A stretch of DNA of 64,000 nt from Amoebophrya sp. A120 (Eukaryota > Sar > Dinophyceae > Syndiniales > Amoebophryaceae): contig CAJINV010000025.1 in NCBI GenBank assembly GCA_905178155.1, forward strand, positions 164,453-228,452, in the 5' to 3' direction. Both the position numbers and the translations under genes were made by a program. Each line of letters opens with the position of its first letter. The stretch's first letter is position 1. The notes under the pieces are model-generated. The model was not told the origin of the DNA and ran no database searches. It was given only the letters and a program-made list of their open reading frames with translations. Below are positions 12,195 to 21,900 of the stretch, piece after piece.

Positions 12195-12801
12195 CAGGTA
12201 GTACAACAGGCGGCACTGCGTTCGGTCTACTGCGCCGGGTGCTGCACAGCAGCCTGCGGCAGTCCTGCATCTTCAAAGTGCCGCTGTTGTATTGAAGCAG
12301 GAGAAGGCAAAGGCTGCTTTCCTGCTTTAGAGGATGTTGTCGTGTTCATGATTTGGCCGGGGAAGATGTTGTCCGCTGATCCAAGGGCGGGAACTGGGAC
12401 GTCAAGCTGCATGGCAGCCGAGAGATCAAAAGTTAATGAGAGACTGCGGGGGGGACGGGGAGCCGCCAAAAGAGTTTGTTCCGTAGTAGTTCTGATGCGG
12501 CTCCTGAGTCTGTGATGTACTAGAGAGCATGCTGTGCGGAAGAAGAGGGTGAGGGGTCCTCCTGGACAAGAACAGCACCAACAGATGAACTGATAGAGAT
12601 CAAAACTTTAAAGTACTTGTTTCAAGCAATGAATATGCTTTTGTAGTCTGAGTCTTACACGCCGTCAGCGGGACAGCCATACTAGACAAGAGCCACGGAA
12701 GTCGTTGTCGTTCCGGATGTGATCGCAGCGCTATTTTGAAGACGGGGGAGAAAAAGCACGGCGTTTCGCAGTAAGTTTCTTCGACGACCACCGATTACAA
12801 A
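12195..12801. other. intergenic
   Basis: No supported gene. A minus-strand open frame at 12227-12469 is Pro/Ser-rich and short; I do not believe it. Confidence 0.4.
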
Positions 12802-15411
12802 ATGAAGCAACCCGTAGACGCGGATTTCTACGACCCCGAGCAAATGGGAACCAGCAAGCGCCTATGCTTTGCAAACATGTCTGGGTCTCGAAGATTGATG
12901 CAAGATTTCTTCTTCTTGTCACGCTTGCCTCGCATGATTAAGTAAGATTATTCATTGCATAAAATTATAAAACACACGCTTCCACGACGCTACAGCCGTT
13001 CACCTATAGGCCCCCGATGCCCTATCGATAGGGCAACTTCGTATCGGAGGCATCAGCATGCAGGTCGGGCAAAGATGAAATTGAAAAAGTTGCGAGGGCT
13101 TCAGCAAAAAACTTGCGCGGAAGGAAATTTCTCTTCGCCGCGTGCTACGCTGAATAAATTTTGCCTATAGATAGGCCTCTGAGAGCCTATAGTGTATAGG
13201 TTGGCTGGGTTCGTTCACCATGCCATGCAGGATTCGATATTTTTCTCAAAGCTTGACTTTGAAAAAAAAAAATGCAATGAGTTCATGCAAAACGCAATCA
13301 CAGTGGTATAGCCGTTCACCTATAGGCCTCCGAGGGCCTATAGATAGGGCAATCTTGTATCGAAGGCATCAGCATGCAGGTCGGGCAAAGATGAAATTGA
13401 AAAAGTTTCGAGGGCCTCAGCAAAAAACTTGCGCGGAAGGCAAATTTTCTTCGCCGCGTGCTACGCTGAATAAATTTTGCCTATAGATAGGCCTCTGAGA
13501 GCCTATAGGTTGGCTGGGTTCGTTCACCATGCCATGCAGGATTCGATATTTTTCCCAAAGCTTGAGTTGGAAAGAAAAAAGTGCAATGAGTTCATACAAA
13601 ACGCAATCACGGTGGTATAGCCGTTCACCTATAGGCCTCCGAGGGCCTATAGATAGGGCAACTTCGTATCGGAGGCATCAGCCTGCAGGTCGGGCAAAGA
13701 AGAAATTGAAAAAGTTGCGGGGGCTTCAGCAAAAAACTTGCGCGGAAGGCAATTTTTCTTCCCCGCGTGCTACGCTGAATAAATTTTGCCTATAGATAGG
13801 CCTCTGAGAGCCTATAGGTTGGCTGGGTTTGTTCTCCATGCCATGCAGGATTCGATATTTTTCTCAAAGCTTGACTTGGAAAGAAAAAAACGCAGTGAGT
13901 TCATGCAAAACGCAATCACGGTGGTATAGCCGTTCACCTATAGGCCTCCGAGGACCTATAGATAGGGTCACGCGGAGTCGGGCGCGTCAAGATTTAGGTC
14001 GGGCGTAGACAAATGTGAAAAAGTGACGCACTCCACAAAAAAAAGCGCGCATGTAGGGCATTCTTTTTTCGGCGCATGTTGTGCTGGATATTTTTTGCCT
14101 ATAGAGATACCCTTGAGACCCTATAGGCTGGCTCGGTATGGTCTCCTGACCGTGCAGAAAGTGAAAGCAGTAGGAAAATAAAAAATTTTTGGAAGCAAAA
14201 ACCGTATATGCGTGTGCACGATGAAAAGGTCCTTTTTATGTTTGTCATGCAGTAACGCAGTCTGTCATGCAAAATGCGCAAGCAGAAGTAGCTACGCAAA
14301 TGCTTCTCATGCTTGGGTGTGCGTTACACAGGTTCCATCTCGCTTATTCACCACGACCAATCTTCGACCACGGCTAGTACTCCGGATCGCAATCGATGGA
14401 GGGCGGGACCTGCACCGGCGACAGGCGCTACCCAACCAACCAACCAATCAAATATACAAACTTCTAGACCCAGATGGAGATTTGAAATGCATAGCGGCAA
14501 GCGGAGCCCCCACCCGACCTGGGGTTCGTCAAGTACGTGCTGAATTTATGAACTGCAAAAGTATCGTACTCGTATAAATGCATTACAAATTTGCTAAATA
14601 AAATTTGTAATGCGGGTTTGCCTCAAGAAAAAGATTTGTAATGCAAGACTTGCATTCATACGAATACGATACTTTTGCACAGGATAGAATTTTTTCGTTC
14701 CGCCATTGCTTGTCTTCCTCATCATCGCGCTGCTGTGTAACGTATCAACTGCAAATATGATGTCTGGCGTTGGAAAGATCTAAGGTCTGCCATGCTTGGC
14801 TAACATGACACGCAAGTCTGTCATGCGTGTTACCCAAAAAGAAAAACTACCCCACTTTCCTGTCATGCAGAAGCTCGCTTTGTCATGCAAAATAAACAAC
14901 ACTGTAAGCACCGCCAAAACTTGTCATGTTGGGCATTCAATTGAAGAGTCCGCGTCTTTCTCAAGCAGCATCATAAGTTTCCAGACCCAGACACTTCTGC
15001 TTTTGATATAAGGAGTCCAGGTACATCAAGCCTGCGGGCACAATTACGGTGGTGTCGGTGATTGTGGGCGTCTTCGGCGCTGTCGTGTTGTACCTCTTCT
15101 TCGTCGCCAGAAAGCACTATATCCAACGAAAAAAGTGTTACAGTTACACATTTGTAGTGAATTCAGCAACACAAATTTCTCTGCATGAGAGAGAGAGAAC
15201 TTGTAATGCGGAAATCCTACGGCTACCGGAAAACATTTATGAAACGAGGCTCCTATGCATACTTATCCGGCATGACAGAGCTTGTCTGTCCTGCTTGGCC
15301 TGCAAGACAGTGTGTAACTGTATACACTTTTTTCTTGCGATACACTACGCCACGGTCATCGTCCTGTTCGCCGCACTGTTTTACGGCTGCTTTGTCGGGG
15401 AGGGCATGTAA
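12802..15411 (+). CDS. small multi-pass membrane protein
   Basis: Not recognised. Exons 12802-12862, 14499-14546, 14702-14752, 15014-15119 and 15348-15411 give 109 residues. The sequence starts MKQPVDADFYDPEQMGTSKR and has three hydrophobic segments: FFVPPLLVFLIIALLCNV (exons 2-3), VVSVIVGVFGAVVLYLFFVA (exon 4) and ATVIVLFAALFYGCFV (end). The exons are 48-106 nt, far shorter than the introns; the first intron is 1.6 kb because it carries a satellite. The stop at 15409-15411 may be bypassed by a further intron into the next reading unit (see findings). An ER or other endomembrane location is inferred from the hydrophobicity only. Confidence 0.65.
12863..14493. mobile_element. introner, family A, expanded by a satellite
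   Basis: 1,631 bp instead of the usual 260. TSD GCGCC 12858-12862 / GCGGC 14494-14498 (4/5). Family A ends survive at both sides (GTCTGGGTCTCGAAG at 12879 on; CTTCTAGACCCAGATGG at 14461 on), and family A internal words occur at 14240-14320. About 1.15 kb of tandem repeat sits inside. Confidence 0.85.
12995..14170. repeat. tandem satellite, ~309-316 bp unit, 3.7 copies
   Basis: Units start at 12995, 13311, 13620 and 13929. Each holds the palindromic pieces CCTATAGGCCTCCGAGGGCC and GCCTATAGATAGGCCTCTGA. The first three are nearly identical; the fourth is divergent after position 13980. Because 309 is divisible by three, open frames of about 88 codons recur in each unit; I treat these as by-products. 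Confidence 0.9.
14547..14696. mobile_element. introner, family C
   Basis: 150 bp. TSD GAATT 14542-14546 / 14697-14701, perfect. Confidence 0.95.
14753..15008. mobile_element. introner, family A
   Basis: 256 bp. TSD TAACG 14748-14752 / TAAGG 15009-15013 (4/5). Left end is altered (GTCTGGCGTTGGAAAG), right end typical. Confidence 0.9.
15120..15342. mobile_element. introner, family G
   Basis: 223 bp. TSD CACTA 15115-15119 / 15343-15347, perfect. Ends GAAAAAAGTGTTACAGTTAC / GTGTAACTGTATACACTTTT. Confidence 0.95.
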
Positions 15412-15774
15412 TATTATTGGAAGAAATTATGGATCGAGTTGATGTTTCTGTTTGTGGTTCTCCATGTCACTTTGATTTTTCATGCTTGTACTAAGAAGAA
15501 GAAAACTGGTTCCGAGGATAGAATACTGAATTGCTTGAAAAAAAAATCCAACCACCAGATTCAAACACGAGTTGCGGCCACTGTATGCGTATCCGATACA
15601 AAATGATTTAGGGTAATCTGGACCATCAACATCTGGGGATCGAATGTGACTTGTTTTATCAACTCGAACACTGTGATGTAGTTTCTCTTTCTGTTCTCGA
15701 GCACCAGCTGCAGACCGCATGCTCTGAGGTCAGTAGACCCTGGTACATTTTACTTCCCGTAGTTGCATACTCCG
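15412..15774. other. gap between two membrane-protein reading units
   Basis: No coding sequence seen. It ends with TTCCCGTAG just before an open frame at 15763, so it could be an intron rather than a spacer. Confidence 0.3.
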
Positions 15775-18086
15775 ATGCGGGCGATGCGCGAGCGCACGGG
15801 GATCGACGTCAGCAATACGGATGCGAAGTCCCTGCAGGACGCGGGGATTGTTTATTTCAAGGAGGACACTTTCGTGGATGTGAACCGTGGAATGAGCTAC
15901 CGTATGAAACGGAACATGTTGCAAAAGCTTGTCATGTGGAGGTACTTATACCAGCATGGCATGACAGAAGTAACAGCAGAGCAGCCTGCATTCATAAGCA
16001 TTTGATTTCTACTCCAGGATCGCAGGATAGATCTTGTCATGTTTTCTATCCCTATGTATTTGTAACTCGTACAAGATGATTTTTGTGACATCGTGTATAC
16101 ACTAGTCCGATGACGTCTACTGTGTGGCGCCAATCTCCCTGAAGAACGCGAACATCGGAGTCTACCAGTACTTATGAGAGAAGTGCACAACCCCCCTCGT
16201 CCCCCTCATTTGTATAGCATGAACAGCAATACAAACACGACCACAAGTGGAGCCTCTGCATGACAAGTTTGTGTGCCTCATGTAGAAGTACTGTTTGGGC
16301 TCCTTCCGGAATCTGTCAGGCATAATAGTGATACAAGGATGCAACTGGATTTGGGATTTTGCATGAGAAATAAGAACGAGGGGGGGTTGTGCATTGTCAT
16401 AGTACTTCGCGGTGGGCGTGAATTGTTGCCGCACCGGCGACCCCAGTTTCGAGGGATGCGGTAATAATTATGACTCTGTTGGGCATTTTGCATGACCAAT
16501 GCTGTTGCGCTTGTGGAACGTGCATGACAAAGAACTACAACACAACTAACTACAACTCTGCAGTCGACGCCCCGACGAAGATATCAAATGCAAAAGTGTC
16601 TGGGTCTGGAAGGTCACAACTTGTGATGCTGTCTGTGGATTCTAAACAAAATTTGTATTGCATGACCCGCAAGAGGGGTCGGGTTTGTCCTAGGTGGAGA
16701 GGGCATTTCTCATGCGGTAGAGGTATCACAAACCCCTCTAAAAATCTGTGATGCTACGGCATGCATCACAGACATCATGGCTCATGGAAAATATGCATGA
16801 CAAATCTAGAAATCTTCCAGACCCAGACATTTTTGCATTTGATAGAAGACAGCCGGCAACGCGAGGCCAGTGAAAGCGGGCATGCGGGTGGTCTTTATCC
16901 AGGAAAAAAACTTTTTTTAGTGTACTAACGGTCTTCCAGTAGCAGCTTGACAAATTTCAATTTGCTCTGCATGTCAGAGAAACTCTCTCATGCATGGCTA
17001 GTACGTGAAAACCAAAAGCAAAACGCGTGTGAGAATGAGACTTCATTGCTGTCTGGCATGACAAGTGTAAGTTGTAAATGCGTCTTCTGCATGACAGATT
17101 TACACTATCACAGTTTTTTTCATGGGATAGCGTTCCCCGAGCAACTGCCGTACTACCGGCTCGCAGTGGAGCAAGCCGAGGCAGAGTACAACTTTCAAGC
17201 GAGTTATGCAAGAAAAAAACACCATCACAATCACGTTTAGCTGATTTTGCCTCACAAATTTGTGTCGCATGACAAACTTTTCTTGTATTGCAAAAACATG
17301 AAGGAAAGTCCCCCTCCCCTGTGTATATTAAACACAGGGGACTTTCCTTCATGTTTTTCTATAACTACAGTCAAGACTTATACTATAAGTCTTGACTGTG
17401 ATGCATTTTTGCGCATGACGTATTGCAAAAATGTGCAAAAGTGATTGCGATGGTGTTTTTTTCTTGCATACGAGTTCCGAGCAGCTGCTGTTTTTTCACT
17501 TCGTCAAGGACCCCGTCGCGGAAGTGCTCAACTTCGAGCAGTATTAACTGCAAAAGCATCGTACTAACTAGTAGTGATTGCAATTATAGTACAAATTAGG
17601 TTAGCATGACATATCGAATTTGTCATGCTGATCGCGCTTGGGAAGGAGATTTGTCGTGCATAATTGCGATTACACCGAGTGCGATATTACTTTTGCACTG
17701 CATAAGCAGCGCGGCCTGGTCGACCGGGTGCGGGCAAACACGATGTTCTCCCTAGCGAACTTTCTGCTCGCGCTATCCTGTGTAAAAAGGTTCCCACCCC
17801 AGAGTTGTCATGCAGATTTGCGATCACAGGAACATTTGTCATGCGCATCCCCAAGGGAGGCACGTCCAATCGTGTTTTCGCATTTGTAATGCTGCAAACA
17901 GGATAAGCGGATGGATTTAAGATGCGCTTGTCCTTGCCAACATGCACTACACTACGGACTGCAACTTGTCATGCGTAGCTCCCAAAACTTCTGGACTTGT
18001 GTTGCTAAGTTCCCAACTTGACTATGGGGTGGGGACGTTTTTACATATGATGCGCGCCGTTCCTGACCTGGGCGATAACGTCGTAA
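15775..18086 (+). CDS. cysteine-containing membrane protein, alveolate-type
   Basis: Not named. Exons 15775-15899, 16111-16172, 16407-16478, 16561-16581, 16850-16895, 17135-17204, 17476-17541, 17710-17773 and 18058-18086 give 184 residues. Order: charged start (RERTGIDVSNTDAKSLQDAG), a Cys region (VYCVAPISLKNANIGVYQYF then AVGVNCCRTGDPSFEGCGNN), a charged helix-like part (YYRLAVEQAEAEYNFQASS), FHFVKDPVAEVLNFEQ, and a C-terminal hydrophobic segment (MFSLANFLLAPFLTWAITS). My impression, from memory, is that dinoflagellates have a family with similar YCVAPI and VG-x-x-CC motifs; I cannot name it. The first intron (about 15900-16110) is not a recognised family and its exact ends are uncertain. 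ATG 15775 is provisional: the frame is open from 15763. Confidence 0.6.
15900..16110. mobile_element. unclassified intron
   Basis: About 211 bp. Placed by the need to join GMSY to DVYCVAPI. The ends share a weak inverted similarity (GTTGCAAAAGCTTGT versus the complement of 16070-16090), but no clean TSD was found. Contains the introner word CTTGTCATG. Confidence 0.4.
16173..16401. mobile_element. introner, family B
   Basis: 229 bp. TSD GTACT 16168-16172 / 16402-16406, perfect. Splice product GVYQYFAVGVNCC. Confidence 0.95.
16479..16554. mobile_element. very short introner-like intron
   Basis: 76 bp between two ACTCTG repeats (16473-16478, 16555-16560). Removing the insert plus one repeat (82 nt) joins CGNNYD to SAVDAPTK in frame and avoids a TGA. 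It contains TTTTGCATGACCAATGC and GTGCATGACAAAG, the words seen inside other introners. Confidence 0.7.
16582..16844. mobile_element. introner, family A
   Basis: 263 bp. TSD GAAGA 16577-16581 / 16845-16849, perfect. Confidence 0.95.
16896..17129. mobile_element. introner, family G variant
   Basis: 234 bp. TSD GTCTT 16891-16895 / GCGTT 17130-17134 (3/5). Ends AGGAAAAAAACTTTTTTTAG / CAGTTTTTTTCATGGGATA. Joins RVV to FPEQLPYY in frame. Confidence 0.8.
17205..17470. mobile_element. introner, family G variant
   Basis: 266 bp. TSD CGAGT 17200-17204 / 17471-17475, perfect. Ends GAAAAAAACACCATCACAAT / ATTGCGATGGTGTTTTTTTC. Carries two large hairpins at 17295-17400. Confidence 0.93.
17367..17399. 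repeat. perfect 33-nt palindrome, 1-nt centre
   Basis: Arms of 16 nt (ACAGTCAAGACTTATA and its exact complement) around a single C. Just upstream (17295-17358) is a second, longer hairpin with 20-nt arms AAACATGAAGGAAAGTCCCC enclosing a smaller CTGTGT...ACACAG hairpin. Confidence 0.95.
17542..17704. mobile_element. introner, family C
   Basis: 163 bp. TSD AGCAG 17537-17541 / 17705-17709, perfect. Confidence 0.95.
17774..18052. mobile_element. introner, family D
   Basis: 279 bp. TSD CGCGC 17769-17773 / 18053-18057, perfect. The usual terminal GGATA has drifted to TGATG, which shows that this end can change without loss of the frame. Confidence 0.9.
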
Positions 18087-18991
18087 GACTGAAGAACACT
18101 GCTGGTTTCGAACATGATTTCAATCGTACGAAACAAACCTCCCACTACCTCAACCATGATTTTCCGTTTCAAAAAATTTAATGAAAAGAAGGCCTAGCGG
18201 TGTAATACTAATAAGTAGATTAGTACTCGCTCCGCCCGGGGCTGCGTACTGTGGAGACGATGAAAGCGATCCCAAAAACAAATGCGAAGCAAAAAGTCTC
18301 ACTTTCAGCGACCTCCGTGTTCCGCCAACATCTAGCTGTGTAGTTTAGTCAATGACAATCTGAAAAGCTTGGTGGAATTCGAATTAGGAATCCACACGCA
18401 CTTTTTGAGTGCAAGTTCCTGTTTTGTTTTTTTCGGAAGCAGCTGCAACGAAAACGAATCTCTTGGCCACCATCTTAGTTGTAAGTACTTGTTGTGTCCA
18501 GTTTGGAATCATCTCGGCTCTCAGTTCACGAGCAATCTCTCCAACCAGTCCGAATTTGAAATCGATGAAGAACATAGTCCAGTAACTAGTCACATAGACA
18601 TAAATAGAGATGAAAGGAAAACAAGCAACTACACGGGTGGTAAGTACTTGAAGATGTCAGCACACGAATCAGTAGAAATAGTAGGAGTCGTGCTCGTGTG
18701 AACATGTGTGGAAAAGTTTAGTTGTCCCGGAAGATCTTTGGGCCTGCTTTTGTTGAAAAGATGATCTTCAACATCTCCTCGCGCTGCGCTTCTCTACTTT
18801 AAGCAAGCAGTCGCGTCACGCTTACTTGATCGAGAAGTCCGCCCTACAAGTGTCAACCCGTTCATCGCCTGTGCGAGTAAGCCTCCCTCCGCGAGGTCGC
18901 AAAACACACGCGGCGAAGAGAACTTACCTATCTACTATCTTCAGCAACATCTACATCTTGATCTTCCAGCAGGAGCAGTGGCAGCGCCAGC
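18087..18991. other. intergenic
   Basis: 905 bp with no introner and no convincing ORF (18369-18701 is open but has no supporting feature). Should contain the leader and promoter of the gene at 18992. Confidence 0.4.
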
Positions 18992-21900
18992 ATGGATCGA
19001 TACAGCAACAACGGTAGTGCTACTAGTAGAGCTGGTCGGGCGTACGCGCCCCGAGACATTCATCTCCGAGAAGATTACCAGCAGAACATGATGAACACCA
19101 GTGATGCAACAACATCTTCAAATCCCGCGCGAACCGGTGGGGGACCACAACATCGTGATGATTTTGGTTCATCTGACCAAAACTACAACACGGCAAGACG
19201 TGGCAATGGTGGAGCTGGCCCTCCTGCAAGTTCGTCCAGCAGCCGCGGCGGCAGAAACACTAATGGGAACAATATGAACCCACAGACACGGTCTAGTACT
19301 TCCTTTTTCAGTCGCGAACAACCCCGGGCCTTCGACCCGCCATTGCGGTTAGGTCCGGAATATGACCCACCGGTCTTGCCCGGTCCGGATAATTACACTT
19401 CTTCATCGCATCGCCGAGCCTTATTGACTGGGCAGCACCGCGACCCCGATTTGTCGCACGGCTTTGCGGGGGTCGAGACCTTTTCCCACCGCCGAAGCCC
19501 CCGCCGCGATCTGGATCTCTACGAAGAGCTGGCGCACCGGCAGTTTCGGGGGGGCACCATGGACAACGCGGGGGGGAAGGGACGCCGGGGCGGGGGAGCG
19601 GCCGGGGGTAGTGGATGGAACGGCGGTCGTGGGGCATATGAGAGTGCACAACTCCCCCTCCCCCTCATTTGTGTTCTTGCATGAGCAGCAACACAAGCGC
19701 TGGCAAAGATGCAGCTTTTGCATGTCAAATTCCTAGAGGATTGTCGTGCTGCTTAGGATCTCGGAATCTGTCATGCAAGCAGTGCTAACAGGCAAAGTGT
19801 GGATTTGGAAATTTGCATCACAAATGAGGGCGAGGGGGGGTTGTGCACTTTCATACGGCAACTGGTACTTCTATTAGTAGGCCTACCGCGGAGGCGGTCG
19901 AAATAAAGCATCGTAGATCTCCTCGTCCTCCTGCTGTCCCGCCGTCTGCGCAGGATGAACAAATGAGTAGTGCCAAAAGTCGCGGTCTTCTCCCCGAAGA
20001 ACATGTTCTTGACGAGGAGCCACTTCCCGCTGCCGTGACGGACGCAGCTCTGGTCTTAACGGAGTACCTGGCGAGCAGGGCCAGGTCGTCCCCACGCGAG
20101 GATATTGCCGGCCGCAAGAGTGAACGAAGTCTACGATCCTCGCCAAGAAATGATGGACAAGCAGACGATAGTACTACCAGGGGCGTTCGTGAAGATTTTT
20201 ACCACGGTCCTCGCCACAGGGATAATGAAGATGAACAAGTAGCTGATCGCAACAACTTCTACAGTCGGTCTCCGCACGACAATCCTGATGGCAGTCGACC
20301 TGCCTCGCAGCGCGAGGTTGTGCGTGACGCTTGTCTTGAGCTCATCGCCCGGAAAATTGCACTAGATTTGGAACTATGGATTGCAAAAGCATCGCACTCT
20401 AGTAGTAATTCTTGCAATACAAACTTCTAGCGCAGCATCTTCATGATGATTGAACAAGAGCGGTGGAATCATCTGTGATGCCGATCTAGCTTGGAAAAAA
20501 CATTTGTCATGCATCATATCATTGCGACTACTACGAGTGCGATACGGTACTTTTGCACTGCATAAGCCCGGGAGGACTTCGTTCCAGCCTCTTCCGCAAA
20601 TAACAGAAGCCTGCGACCGTCCCCACGCGATCATGTTAGTGATCACGACGTTCTTGGACCACCACGGGCTTCGCGGTCAGGAAGAAATGAAGACGGGTAC
20701 TATTATAAAAAGCGTACACGAGGAGGACGTGGCGGGGGTGGGCGACGTAGCAAGTCTCCTACTTCCACCGCACTGGTCGAGGATCAGAATATTAACAATT
20801 CTTCCCGTGGAGGTCCAAATGCAGGTCGCCCTTCCCCCCGTGCTGGGGCCGATAAGGAACTGCACCCGCTTCGTCCTGGAGCTGGAGCTGGGAGTAGTAG
20901 CTCATCCTCTTCTTCTTCGTCTTTCCAGCGTCAGCAGTTGCGACACGAGTTTTTACAACAGCCAAGATCTTCGCCCCGTGATGATGAACTAGAAAGGCGT
21001 CGCGCTGCCTATGACCTGCTCAGAGGCTGTTCCAATCTCAAAAAATTTGTATTGCAGAAAGCGGAGCGGTTTGTGTGTCTCGTCTCATGCAGATCATGCA
21101 AGAAGTAGAAGACAAAAACAAAATGCAGACTTTATTGCAACGTTTGAGATTGTTCTAACACCTGAGAAACTTATACTGTCGAGCTTGATGACTTCTTGAA
21201 CGCACACGATGAATACAGCCTCTATCCCACGAAAAAACTGTTTCACTGTGATGCTTTTGCAAGATCTGCATCACAAGTTTGTTACACATGAGGACACAGA
21301 AAATCTGCCATGCGCGCTTCCCAAAGGAGAGTGCTTCTAAAAGTCCAATGTCTTGCGGGTGTAGCAAGACAAATACTCCTGCGTTCCATTCTATGCATCA
21401 CAAGTTCACAGTGAAACAGTTTTTTCTTGTGACAGCCTCCAACCGGTCTCCAATCCTCCGCCGTTCCCAGAAATAAACCGGAAAAACCGGCTATCCTGTG
21501 CAAAAGTATCGTACTCGTATTGCAATCATGCATTACAAATCTTTCTCTTGAGGTAAATCCGCATTACAAATTTCCTCTCTCATGCTGAGGAAATTTGTAA
21601 TGCATTTATACGAGTACGATACTTTTGCAGTTCATACCGGCTATCAAAATGAAGAATCCCTGCACCCCATACTCAAACTGGAAATTTGTGATGCTGATTT
21701 GTGACCGCGAGTCGTGTTGTCATGCTAATAGATGTAGACGCTGTAGGTCTGGCTGGCGTGGGAAAGCCTTGCATGTTCAGCATGACAGGAGGCAGCTGGA
21801 AGTGGGAAACAGCATGACAAATTGCTTACAAACAACGCCGCAACTGCGTCTCTTGCTCTTGTAGCAATACAAACGGCACGCGTTTCTTTGTGTACGGCGC

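Noticed and set aside
12955-13795. Three similar ORFs of 71-88 codons
   Set aside because: One per satellite unit. The unit is 309 bp, a multiple of three, and the array lies inside an intron.
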